Shown one piece after another: positions 39,100 through 50,391 of a DNA stretch of 64,000 nucleotides. The DNA comes from Saccoglossus kowalevskii (lineage: Eukaryota; Hemichordata; Enteropneusta; Harrimaniidae): positions 354,712 to 418,711 of the forward strand of contig NW_003121911.1 of NCBI RefSeq assembly GCF_000003605.2. Direction: 5' to 3'. Every line of letters begins with the position of its first letter. Positions within the stretch are counted from its first letter, which is position 1. Below the pieces are notes generated by a model, which was not told the DNA's origin, did not search any database, and saw only the letters and a program-made list of their open reading frames with translations. A program made the translations under genes and the position numbers.

Positions 39100-40029
39100 A
39101 TCAGTAACCAATGACTCACCAGTAAGTATTTTGTATTATTTAAACAATAATGTAAACCCCGACAGCGCTATATTGGATGACGAGAATCCAATATGACGAT
39201 ATGGGGGAATCATTATTGTTGTAATAAATCACATCAGTTTTCTGTAGAAAATAACTTACAACTTCATAACTACATCTAATTCGGACAATGCTGATTTTTA
39301 TAGAATCACAAAGTTTGTTTTTACACAATCCCCTAAATCATTAGATGTGTTCACCCAAATGAGCAATTCTAATGGTCCTTGCCTGAATATAAATTGCAAA
39401 ATAATCGAAAATAAAAATTTCAGACATTCATACATATGGAATAAACTCATTCGTTCCTTCTTGACGTGTATTCACGAAGGCAAACACAGATGTTTTTTTT
39501 ATGAATGTCGAATTTGCATATGTCCACGAAGATTCCAAACATGGTAAATGCCAATATTGGCTTTCAATTCAGATGTCTGTAGATTGTCACTTATTTATGG
39601 TGTTAGTAATGACTAAGTGGCGAATAGTCCGTCAATACATAGATGGTAGTTTAACAAGAAAGTCTAATTTGATTACTGTGAAGGGAAACCTAAGGCATGT
39701 ATATATATGGTTCAAGTGGCAATTGATGAATTCTATTCAAGTATAAAACGCTGCATCCAACTGTGAAATTTAATTGCTTGGCAACATCTGTACATATTTC
39801 TGTGTCAAGTGCACTGTGAAGTGCTAATTGTAACTCAATTACAAGTTTGTTGTTTTTAGCGCTTCACAATTGTTAGCACACAGCTTGGGGTAAAGAATGA
39901 TGTTAGAAAAACACACACACACAAATATAAGTACATTCAGGTGCACGAGTCATCAAAATAAATTTAAGGCTCTCGTATATAAAAGTGGGTTTCTGCGTAA
40001 GTATCTAATCAATTTATGTGCCAGTCACC

Positions 40030-40265
40030 AATCTCCACTGATAATTTTATTTCCTGTCTGGATATGTCAATAATGGATATTCAATTGCAATTCTCTGTTT
40101 TGAATACTGGATTTTCTGTCTCTATACTAAATATAGGATTTTATGTATGGATACTGGTTTTTCTGCCTGTATACAGAGTATTAGATGGTCTCTGGACACT
40201 AGATAATTTGTGTGTCTGTCTCGATACTCGATATTTGATTATGTATTTGGATACTAGGTATGTGG
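40030..40265 (+). repeat. Degenerate minisatellite, period about 33 bases
   Basis: Units of the type (C)TGTCTGGATACTGGATTTT recur with heavy substitution: TGGATATTCAATTG, GAATACTGGATTTTCTGTCT, GGATACTGGTTTTTCTGCCT, GGACACTAGATAATTTG, CGATACTCGATATTTG, GGATACTAGG. The repeat is old and diverged. It keeps a plus-strand frame open for 104 codons (40016-40330), which is a by-product of the repeat and not a gene. Confidence 0.7.
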
Positions 40266-43200
40266 GCACATCTGCTAGTAATAGCTACACTAGTGGGATA
40301 AAAATTACCCTTAGCTTAAAAAGGCCATAAAGGCTTGATGGATGTGACTGTGTTAATTTGAAGACCCATTAAGTCAACATGCATTACATAAACCAGCAAT
40401 CATTTGATGCACTTTCAATCGATGCCCAATAACAAAGTCAAATCAATGTTTGTTCAAGCATGATCAATCAACATTTGAACACAAGTATAAGCCGTACTAG
40501 TAACTTTACTGAAACGCTGATGTATTTATTTAGGTGCAGTTATCAATAGACGGGAAGTCAGGCCGAGTGCTGCAAAACTGAATTTCCTGGGGTACCCACG
40601 AAGTGTGTGCGTTTGGGTAACTCTGAACGGAGCATACATGTACGTGTCTTAGAGCGGCAATAGCTGTCACAATATCGTTTTTACATGTTCAAAAATAATA
40701 TTTCAACCTGTTAAAGGAAAATATATTCTTATAGAACCTTGTATAATAATAAAAAGCAGTCAATGTAATCTCAGAACTTACAGAGCAGTAGCCAAAAAAA
40801 TACACTGGCTGAAGACAATTGTAGTTATCGCCGTCATTTTAATTTAGAGAGTTGTGCTAATCACCCGGACCACAAAAACGCGGTAGTCACTGGATCTCGC
40901 GCAAGCTTGGTACATTGCATAACAAAGATGACGTCTGGCAAGGTGTACGACAGGAGATATTTATGGACACAAATACACGTGTTTGCTATGCAAATGCATC
41001 GCTTTTTTTAATATAACGTGAATATTACAAGCTTTTCCATTGAGAATCTAGATTAAATAACAAATGAGTGGATGGATGGATAACAATATACGATTTTTGT
41101 AATGCATGGCAAAAGCCAGTATAGAAATCCTGGAACGATGCATTAAAATATCGAAACATTGCGCATTTTTATTGTGTTATAGAAATCGTTATTCATGTTC
41201 CTCGAATAATACTACGTGTCCCACTTTTCTAATAGACAGATACATTTCAGCCACATTTTACTCTATATTTTGAAAATTGCATTTTCTAGTTACACCAACA
41301 TTAAACTTGGTGACATTTGATAATTATTGATAAAATTCCAAAATTTGGAAATGAAAATTACCATTGAAACCACAAGAAGGCAATTATAAGCAATTATAAG
41401 TTAAATTTTACCACTAACTTTAAAAAATATACATACCAAAAGTTGAACTTGCCCTAGACCCTAAACATGTTTTTTAAGCTTGAAAGAAAATTGATAGAAA
41501 CTGTTTGAGTTATTGTAACCACAAGAACAAGTTTTACAATAGAGACAACGACAAGTAGGAGGACAGACATTTTCCTGCCATATACCTTGACATTCATTAA
41601 CGATGATAAATAGCGGGCAGTGCTATTCCATCATCTCTGAGAAACAGCTCAGGATATGTCAAAATGGCGATTTAACAATTTTACATTGAAATCGACTAGC
41701 TATTCGGCAAAAACATCGATGCTGGTGTAATATTTAACTGAACTGAAACACTCATTGTATTCCAGAAAAACTGACATGGAAACCATGACAAATGGCCACC
41801 GGTGTGTGTGGAAGTAAAACATACTGGTAGTGTATAATGTAATTATAGCGATGTTGAAGTAGTGTATTAATTACAACTATTGTATATTATAATTGCACAA
41901 TGGCTATTGTACAATAGCCAAGTTTTATATTCCATTACTAAGCTCGTGTTCACGACAGAATCAGGGATTCCCGAGACGTCCGTTGTTGTTGTCTGTCAGA
42001 GATATCCTACATTGTATATGTACTAAAATAATGTTTCAGAGGGAACCTACAACACAAACTATACTATAATAGTAAATAAGCGTTGACAATGCACAGTCCT
42101 CGTTCTGTGTGTAATATATTAGTGTAATTCTTCTGCTTATATCGTCATGTGATCAGTCGGTACTAGTAATGTACTGTTACAGTAATGGACCAAGCATATT
42201 TGGTTGGATCGCTGACGAACGTAGTTAATACTGAGATTGATCAAAATTAGACAAGCCATCTCAGAGAAAGAGACGTTAAAATGACAAGCACCTGTAACGC
42301 AGTTAGTAGATGCATGATTATGCACCACCATGTTACAACATTTCAGTCGTATATGCAATCTCTGTTACGGATAAATTTACACACTGAGATCTCGTGGTTT
42401 TATATCATGATATAAAAATGAATGGAGCGGTTCCGGACGCGTTCATCAAGTACAAAAAGTTGATAAACTTGGTGACCAAAATGATCACCAGTCAATAATA
42501 CTTGATCAAGTGATTAAAAAACATCAACATACACATGTAAGTCATCATACACGGTATTTGTGTGTTTGTGAATAAGGTCAGTCAAAGCTAGCCCTGGATC
42601 CGCGGCTTGTCAGAGCGGGCATTATTCGATATTCGATAAGTAAGACACAATAGACAAAAACAGCAAGTGTTATTATGCTGCACACCCACACCCACCTCAT
42701 TTTGCTATACCAGGATCCATGGCGGTCTTGAGTGGGCAGCTGAAGAACAAATATAAATAACACCCTTTTTGACAATGTATATCTGAGACATGGTCCCTGG
42801 GAAGCGGCGAAACCCAAAATAATAGACCCCGATTTCGTCAGAAACAAAAACTTTAGATATTGATATAGAGATCAACTCTAATATTGCCTGACAACTGTGA
42901 ATGCATATCGTGACGGCTTATTTGTGTTCAAAGATGTGAACACTCACAACCTCTGAACTCAAAGATGATTCTGAAAGAACTTGTAGCATTGCATGGGCTA
43001 ACGGTTATGCCATTAAAATCATCTACAAAATGTGTATCTTTCACTATTGAATTATGCTACACATGCATGTGACATAATAGTTATTTTGCCAAAGTTATGC
43101 AGGATCATACCATTTGCAGTTACACATTTTAACACCCTTGATGCTATAGGTCGGTGTTCGTTGCAATGCGTCGTGTTCGATATGGGTCATATGTCGTGTA

Positions 43201-43640
43201 TAAAATGCATTGCACGTATAATTCAAATGCTCCCACTACCACCAGCGACTACAACTCTTAAAACATTATATTATATTATAGTTAAATCTGTTACGTCAAG
43301 CATTGATTTATACATTTTCAAATTAAGATATAGAAAACTGTGTAAATATGGCATGTGTTTTATAAACTATTTCTGAATTGAATGAGAGACAATACATTAA
43401 ATAAAGTACCACAGTCGCGCGTCCATGTTCTTCAAAACTCTTGTGGCTACATTGAGCTAAGTAATGGTCCACATCAATAGACAGTTTATCTTTCAATGAC
43501 TGGATTGCATGTGCTAATCTATATTATATTATATGCATCATATACTTTAAAATGACGTGAAACATAACAATTTGGCAATGAAGTCAGGTATATGCCATTA
43601 AATGAAATGGTTGAATGCAAACTTAGAACGAACTCCTTAC

Positions 43641-43857
43641 TTGCAATTAGATGATTCAATGATTCGGCTTTATCAGTTCCGTGATAAAGAGATCTTTCTA
43701 TTTCCATCTCATGTCGGCTCATTGATTTCACATGCAAAAAAGTTTCAGGTTGCTTAGCGGATAACACTGTTTTCCGCAATTCTATTCTCCGTTTTATCTC
43801 CTTCACTTTATTTTTGTACGCCAGGGGATCCATACTGGACTTTCTTTTTTTCGTTGG
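43641..43857 (-). CDS. RBM41: RBM41, upstream exon with the conserved REMEIE motif
   Basis: This 217-nt exon has acceptor TTTTTTTAATTGCAG and donor GCAA|GTAAGG, entering in phase 0 and leaving in phase 1. It begins PTKKRKSSMDPLAYKNKV and continues KEIKRRIELRKTVL, then SMSRHEMEIERSLYHGTDKA. Human RBM41 as I recall it has ATPEAIQNRLQDIEERI, then QLTRREMEIEKSLFQGADRH, in the same order and spacing. The short basic stretch KKRK at its start could be part of a nuclear localisation signal. The next exon upstream should cover the remaining N-terminus (human YKPFG and ELGL motifs). I searched the minus strand to the window edge for those motifs by eye without success. Confidence 0.94.
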
Positions 43858-45571
43858 CTGCAATTAAAAAAAGGAACTATAATGTAATCACTAAATTTGA
43901 ATCTGGAGTCTAATATTTCATCATTATTAATTTCGCCAATGTCGGTCGATTTTAAACAAGTAAATAAATATTCCACGGCATAATTTGTGCTTATATAACA
44001 GCAAACATATTCATAATAGAAAATTACATATTCTAAAATGATAGTCTGAGACCGCACATCACCTACGAAAAGTGAATAGCAAATATAAATTTTAAATAGC
44101 ACGGTATGAGTCTCAAAAAGAGATACCATCTCGAAATAAGATGATAAAATAAACGCCCCACTCGGAATCTGTAGAGAATAAATACGATACAATCTATCTG
44201 GGATATAGTCTACAGTAGTTACAAATGCAACTTAACGCTGAGTGAATGATAAAAACAAATGATACAAGTAATGGTCGACGATTCGATGACAACAGTACAG
44301 CAGATAAATCAGCGTAACAATCTTCTTTGTGACAAAACGTAACATGACCTATAGTACGACTGTAGAGCAACCGTCATTATTTTCGCAATCGCAGGTATCT
44401 GTGGAAGTGGAGCATTCACCGCGTACCATATTCGTGTCGCGCATTTATCATTTTCGTTTTGCATTGCATCCGGGTCAAGCAGTTGTTTCATTTCTCTTGC
44501 ATCATATATTTTTTTAATCATGAATTTTAACCACTAGACTGGAGATGTAAACGTGCTCTGGGAAAACATAAGTATCGCCGCATAACGTCTATGATTGTCA
44601 ATGTCTTTGAGGTCATTTTTCTATGAGATGATCTAGTAAAAAATAAAATCACTATGGCTGACCCAGTCTAGTTGAAACGCAGTGTCACAATGGTGTATTA
44701 AAACGCGTGATAAGAATATGTTATATTAGAAGGAGATAAATTGGCGACAGAATGCGATACATTTGCAAATCCATCTATTCGGTTAGCTGTACTATATAGC
44801 GATATAATAAATCTAAAACGCTTCTTCTTATTTCAACAATGTGGCATTTGAATATTATTTTACCCATTCGGCAATATAAAGAGTAAATTAGTGAGAATAA
44901 GGTTAACAATTTTGCAACCACTACTCTAATTCCATCTGCCGTGTAGGCAGACGTAAGGATTTAAAATACAGTCAGCACAGTACAGGGATGCTAGTGAACC
45001 CTTTCCAATGATCATCAAAGCATCTAACACTTACAGCATGCATTAAGCACAATGAGAGGAGATACGACTTGAAAGAACAGTCTACATGTCTGATTAAGTA
45101 TGGCCAATAGTGGAGTGATCAAGCTGGGAGCTGTCAGTGAATTATAATAACAAACCTTAGCTAGCACATATAATAATTAACTGTATAAACAGAAAAGAAA
45201 TGGAATATTATAAAAGGTTTCAAGTACAAAAAGCCCTCAGTTCAGTTATATTGAAATATGTCATTGCATTATGAAATGTGCACTTATTTTGACAGGCTGT
45301 TTCTAAAGTAATCAAGCTGTTGTGTTTGAATAGACCGCTGATACACTCAAAGAATGCCCTTAGGACTTCTTATAACACAGTACAAGACTGGTGTTGCAAT
45401 AAGCACGGTTAACATTTCACACAGCTATTTAAATGACACAATATAATTTAAACTTTCCTTTTTGAACATAATATCGATTAAACTAATGAATTTAGCAATT
45501 TGGTTAAGGGCCGATAATTGAATTGTGAAACTGTGCAGTAGAAGAAAAGTGACAGAAAGTGAATATAATCA

Positions 45572-45632
45572 ACCTTAATATACATCTAAATCTTGCATAC
45601 ATTTTATGCAAGATTTAGATTTATATTAAGGT
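45572..45632. repeat. Near-perfect 28-bp hairpin, 5-base loop
   Basis: The left arm 45572-45599 (ACCTTAATATACATC...TTGCATA) pairs with the right arm 45605-45632 at 27 of 28 positions around the loop CATTT. The 61-base length and stem resemble a microRNA precursor, though the stem is more perfect and more AT-rich than most. It could equally be a very short inverted-repeat transposon remnant or a fold-back from local inverted duplication. Both strands would form the same hairpin. Confidence 0.85.
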
Positions 45633-46107
45633 CATTTACGTATATTAGGGCCACACATAAAAATCCCAAGATTGAAGGGCATAATCGAGACACTACGAAC
45701 ATTCAAAATTAAAATTGTCCCATCAAACTTATATTCAAGATGCATTGAATAAATTCAAAACCAAGTGAGTAAGTTAAAACTCGATACCTCATAGCCTACC
45801 CAGTTTTCACAAAATACAGACAGAATTTGCTCAGAAGATATTTACTGAAAACCTGAGTTGAACAAAAATCACTAAAATACCAAAAACCAAAACCAACCAA
45901 CACCAAAAATGTCAATAAACTTACAACGATAATCTTAATGGAATCAGCCCAGTGTTGAAAATGAGTTGTGTTTAATATGTTAACAAATACAAGTGAGAGC
46001 GGGTAAAAGGGTGAATTAGTCTTAACTGTATAAAGTTCATAATGTATCATGAATACTTGGATTATATGTGTGTAGTTATATACTATACACTGTGAGTACA
46101 TGTCAAA

Positions 46108-46600
46108 GACTTAGCTTGTGCATTAACAACTAGCCACTGTGGGACTGTTCTCATTGAATTCCATTTTGAACCTGTCTTCTATGAACATGGACTGAGGGCG
46201 TGATGAAGACCATGTCTGCAGTAGTGGTTTGTCGTTAATACGAATCTTGTGTTTAGTTTGTGTTGTAATGTACGTAACTTAATTTGCCTGTAATTACATT
46301 AATTTGACACGCTGATTGTCTCTGAGATTATCCCTGGGGTCAATAATCCTAACTGCGTAGGGTTAATATTGGACCATGCATACTTAACACATATATGTGT
46401 AGCTATATATTATATATCGGGGATTCGGTTTACACATTAACAACTAGTCACAGTGGGACCATGCTCATTACACTCCATTTGGAACAGTTCTTCTTAGAAC
46501 AGTTACTGTGTCTTGATGAGAATCACATCCGCCTGCAGTGGCGAGATGCCTTTGATCACAAGTTTGATCTTTGTTTGCCAGTAATCACATGCAAAATGAA
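46108..46600 (+). repeat. Diverged direct duplication, spacing about 310 bases
   Basis: Sequence from about 46108 (TGCATTAACAACTAGCCACTGTGGGAC...) recurs from about 46428 (CACATTAACAACTAGTCACAGTGGGAC...). The match continues patchily through the CATTNCANTCCATTTNGAAC and GTCTGCAGT/CGCCTGCAGTGG regions to the CTGTAATTACAT / CAGTAATCACAT segments. The left flanks, TATATGTGTGTAGTTATATACTATA and ACATATATGTGTAGCTATATATTATA, also correspond. Two old tandem copies of a unit of roughly 310 bases are the simplest reading. Confidence 0.65.
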
Positions 46601-47447
46601 TAATCAAAATACATGAATAATGAGCAAACTGTCATAAGACAGAAAGATGGACACAGACTGACATGCCCAAATTACTCGTCCCTGAACATATTGAAACATT
46701 ATTTAGAAATAACAAGATTGGGATAAACACGACTACATACTCTATTTTGCAGGATCATTTCACTCGACATATGCTAGTTGAGAGCTTAATTGTCATCCGA
46801 TTCATTCGTGAAGTTCCAATAAAAACATCTGCATGGTTATGGATTTTAATATCACCTACTGCATGCATTTGTAATATTATACCAAGTAATATATATTTGT
46901 AGTTCTAAATAGCAGATGAAAAGTGCTTAGTGCTGCAGCTTATGGAATTTAGTGACTTTGTCCATTAGACACGCGTAGATTAGGATTCAATTCTCTAACT
47001 TTTAAGAACTAGATGGAAATGCTTATAGAATGTAAATCTGTCAATCTTGCAGTCAGGTAGAAATTTAAAATTACTATCAGACTGTGGATTTTGATTGCAG
47101 TGGTGGATGTAGTTGTTTTGGTCGTGTGGGCAATGGTAGTGGCGATGAGATGCTGTCCTTTATGATTGCATACAAATTGCTTAAATCGATCAGTTAATAA
47201 TACATTGTCTGTATTATTTCTTCAGGGTTAAGTGTATGCTCTTTTTAGAAAGTTGTAAAATGTTGATTGTATTACACTTGTATAGGAGTAAAGCCATAAC
47301 AGTTAGTCTTATTTAATCCTAATCTGGGAAATCTGGATACAATTCTGTGACATGTTAATGTGTTGTCAGGATAATGCAATGTTATGTAAAAGATTATATA
47401 GACATGTCGTGGTGCCCACTCTTGTGGATTACAAGAGTAAATGTTAT

Positions 47448-47806
47448 AAGCATCATTTCAGTCACAACAATTACATATATATGATGACGAACTTTTTTAT
47501 GTATCCATTGCTAAAAACGCTGATTATAGTTATTAAATCTCCAAAAGATTTCAACAACTCATTTAAATTAGGCCGAATGCTCCCTTTCTTAGGTCAACAA
47601 ATTGTGCTCCCTTTCTTAGGTCAACAAATTAGCATTAAAAGGTTATTTTTATAAGCTTCATCTCGGTCACAATTACCTATATATGATCAATTTTGACCTT
47701 CAGTACGCATTACCAAAAACGATGATTATAATTATCAAACCTTTCACCAATCCATGTTAATAAGGCCAAATACTCACTTTCTTAGATCAACAATTTAGCA
47801 TGAAGT
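47448..47806 (+). repeat. Nested tandem duplications (200-base unit with internal 26-base repeat)
   Basis: A unit starting TATAAGCATCATTTCAGTCACAA at 47448 recurs in diverged form from 47652 (TAAGCTTCATCTCGGTCACAA), sharing the ACATATATATGAT, AAAACGNTGATTATANTTAT and CTTTCTTAGNTCAACAA segments. Inside the first unit, GCTCCCTTTCTTAGGTCAACAAATT is present twice head to tail (about 47580-47630), an identical and therefore more recent duplication. It prolongs an open frame (47352-47654) that I do not consider a gene. Confidence 0.75.
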
Positions 47807-49189
47807 TAGAAAATAGAAAACTAGAGATTGTACTATTAACTTTTGTTGTTAGTGTTCGTTAAAAAAAATGTAAATTTAGCATTTACAGATTTATATATTT
47901 AAATATAGACGTTATATGGTAGATTTAAAAATATATATAACAGTATTTTGAATTCTCGCCAATGTCAGTTCATCACTGCAGCTCCGCACTTTTTATCAAT
48001 ATTGATATCATGAAATGTACTGTTTAGTGCGTTTTCCATGTATCTTTAAATGTTATGTTTAGCCCATTCTCTTCATGTACTAGTCTTGATTGTATATCTT
48101 GAAGTATACAATTTATCTTGTTCCCCGTAAATCATGAAATGTACCACTTAATCTGTTTTCTCCGTAAATGTACCATTAAACGTCTGACTAGTTTTCGGAC
48201 AAATCTGGCCTTCACCTGTATATGTTGAATGAATTATTTCCAAACTCAGAAGCAAACAGTCAATCAACAACTTTAATCAATAACAAGAGTTAATCTCCTA
48301 TTTCCCAACGTTATGCTTATCTATGAAAGTCAGTTTTTGACCTTATATAGAAAGGGTAGAAAGCTTTCGGTGATTTAATCATAATTAGCATTTATGGTAA
48401 TACGTTTTAGAGTGAAGTTTGAATGATGTATTTATGAGTTCAATCCCATTTTAAACAACATATATATATTTTAGCAGTATATATGCCATATAGTATATGG
48501 GAGCTACCCCTTTTATTACTGTACATTTTATTCTCCGCCTTTGAAAGATAATCATGAAAACCAGGAAGTGAAACTCATTTACGAGGATGCACTGTATGTA
48601 TAAACTGCTATTCATTATGGATGAGTGACATATATATATATATATTTCGGGATCCATATTCATCCTAGCAGTTGTATTGTAAAACATACTTTTGTGTACA
48701 AGTCCAGTGGTAGATGCCCAATTATACTACTCTTTACACAGAGATAATATATTTCACCACTCAGTAGAAGATTGGCTTAATCTGGCCCTAAATTTCCTGT
48801 TTACTATACCCGCATTGTGGGGTTTGGCTCTGTATTATGCTTAGATTGTATTTAGTGTGATTTGAAATTTGCTACTGCACCTGTGCCATCTATTACTTTC
48901 TAATTCTCTCCATATTTAACCAACCCAAACTGTACCCTGGCAATTGGAATTTGACATGCTAAACAACCCTTTATGATCAAAGCGAAATGAAATTGCTTGG
49001 ACACATTATTTTACATCAATGTCTATCAAATGTAAACCAATTTCCATCTGTTGATCGAAAATGATAAATAATGTGTGACCAACAAAATAGTTACATAACC
49101 AAGTTTATATATGTATGCAGACCAAAGCTTCATTTTCAAACTACCCTGTCTAGTGTTGTTTCAGACAGTAGCATATTGCAAAGCACAAG

Positions 49190-49398
49190 TTTGTTGCAGC
49201 TATTACAATAGAACAATGCTCTACGAGGCTGTTGTTGCAATGCTTTATGACGTTCATAAAGCTATTCGATACTACTGTACGCTATGATGTTGCTGCAGCT
49301 ATTCACATTTCGATGCTCTACACTCATATACTGTAATACTGCAATTCATTATATCGAGTGCAATTTTTTATAAGGTTGCTGCAGCTATTACAATGCTT
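49190..49398 (+). repeat. Degenerate repeat of TTGCTGCAGCTATTACAAT, period about 90 bases
   Basis: The core TTGCAGCTATTACAAT appears at 49194, in the form GTTGCTGCAGCTATTCACA at 49289, and as GTTGCTGCAGCTATTACAATGCT at 49375. An ATGCTCTAC segment follows the first two cores at similar distance. Three diverged tandem units fit. Confidence 0.6.
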
Positions 49399-49462
49399 CA
49401 CCTTGAAGATTGCAATTCACGAACTGTGCCTATTTACGTTAAATACAATACACAACACTTAC

Positions 49463-49592
49463 ATGCATCATTCTGACACATATTCCACATACGTTCTACT
49501 TTCTCATAACCAGCAATTGCATCTTGATAGCATGTGGCGCAATCTTTCGAGCAATTATAAGTGAAACATACGAGAATATAATTCCAAAGCAT
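49463..49592 (-). CDS. Candidate exon of a secreted cysteine-rich peptide
   Basis: A short minus-strand frame contains CSKDCATCYQDAIAGYEKV, then ERMWNMCQNDA, and meets a strong donor (GCAT|GTAAGT). Two acceptors are possible. The strong one, GAGGTTCTTCTTAG, starts the exon at 49592. A weaker CGAAAG at 49545-49544 starts it at 49543 and, unlike the first, joins the signal-peptide exon at 50313 in phase (G|AT, Asp). Unspliced, the frame runs on to CKCC and a stop at 49434. The Cys spacing (C-x2-C-x17-C-x4-C) recalls the N-terminal cysteine domain of opioid precursors (CSxDCATC) and loosely the CHH/ITP hormones, but fits neither pattern. Chance remains possible. Confidence 0.3.
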
Positions 49593-49826
49593 CTAAGAAG
49601 AACCTCAGGGGTTTATGATTTGTTACCAATGGAGAGTATAGCCTAATGAATGAATAAGCCTGCATATGGTACAGTAATCTTTTTCATGTCTTGACAACTG
49701 TAGCTGCTCGTTATATATTTCCGGACTCTATCAATTTGATTCAACAATTTGACTCTGTTGCTACTGTTAATTGTTTTTACTGTATTCAAAGCCCATATAG
49801 AAAAAAAAAATAAAAAAAAATAAAAA

Positions 49827-50121
49827 ACACAACACTACTAATTTATATAATAATCGAAGTAGTGTAGAGCAGCAGAAATAAAATAGTAATGAAATTATGT
49901 TAGTACGCCTCCATAGCAATGTATGCAGGTGACTGATGATATATACATGTATTTATATCAATGGGATGATAAAATCAAAAACACAACACTACTAATTTAT
50001 ATAATAATTGAAGTAGGGTAGAGCAGCAGAAATAAAATAGTTATGAAATTATGTTAGTACGCCTCTATAGCAATGTATGCAGGTGACTGATAATTATACA
50101 TGTATTTATATGAATGGGATG
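49827..50121 (+). repeat. Tandem duplication, 154-base unit, two copies
   Basis: The unit ACACAACACTACTAATTTAT... at 49827 repeats from 49981, exactly 154 bases later, with only a handful of differences over about 140 bases, so the duplication is young. It is preceded by an A-rich tract (49801-49826) of A runs separated by single T. The second copy stops at GGGATG near 50121. Confidence 0.93.
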
Positions 50122-50312
50122 CAAACGGCCAAAGAATAGCATTTACAACTTCCAGGTAACAATTCATCAAAGCTTGCCCTAACGCAGATTCAGAAATTGT
50201 ATATTGTATTGTAAATTTTATGATGATGCATAATGCATTTTGAGTCGGAATGTTTGAGTTATTTATTGTAACAACAAGATGAAGAAATTTTAGGTGAAAT
50301 TTAACGACTTAC

Positions 50313-50391
50313 CAAATCTAACTTGGTCGACAAATTGAATAAAAACTGTTGCAACTACGAACACAAAAATCTCATATACCTCGGTCTTCAT
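50313..50391 (-). CDS. Candidate first exon: signal peptide
   Basis: An ATG at 50391 opens MKTEVYEIFVFVVATVFIQF, then VDQVRF, and meets a near-ideal donor (ATTTG|GTAAGT), leaving in phase 1. The layout is that of a secretory signal: a basic residue near the N-terminus followed by a 15-residue hydrophobic core. The exon at 49463-49543 lies 770 bases downstream on the same strand and joins in phase to give VRF-D-CATC. Together they would encode a small secreted cysteine-rich precursor (neuropeptide, growth factor or toxin-like). A further block near 48960 (acceptor GGGTTGTTTAG, reading CQIPIARVQFGLVKYGEN and stop) would join in phase as a last exon, with little support. No family is confirmed. 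Confidence 0.33.

Larger units (their letters stand above)
32519..43640 (-). other. RBM41: RBM41 intron, 11.1 kb
   Basis: Phase-1 intron (GTAAGG...TTACAG) between the two upstream RBM41 exons. It contains, on the plus strand, the possible nested gene at 35182-38636, plus a fold-back, a minisatellite, a CpG-dense palindrome and the assembly gap, each listed separately. The 43032-43376 plus-strand frame of 114 codons has no recognisable motif. Confidence 0.85.
43858..49462. other. No recognisable gene; probable RBM41 upstream intron
   Basis: AT-rich sequence upstream of the RBM41 exon at 43641-43857. It contains the 45.57-kb hairpin and two local duplications listed separately. The 43803-44192 minus frame of 129 codons overlaps the RBM41 exon in another frame and has no motif; the 44309-44521 minus frame (MIKKIYDAREMKQLLDPD) is not recognised. 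Confidence 0.6.

Noticed and set aside
40016-40330. 104-codon plus-strand frame
   Set aside because: It is the translation of a degenerate 33-base tandem repeat, which keeps the frame open without coding.
40780-40815. 27-nt minus-strand block (PVYFFGYCS) between good splice sites in the RBM41 intron
   Set aside because: In the phase required by the flanking RBM41 exons it creates a stop codon, so it is not a coding cassette exon of RBM41.
43803-44192. 129-codon minus-strand open frame
   Set aside because: It overlaps the RBM41 exon in another frame, has no recognisable motif and lacks a sensible start; a shadow or chance frame.
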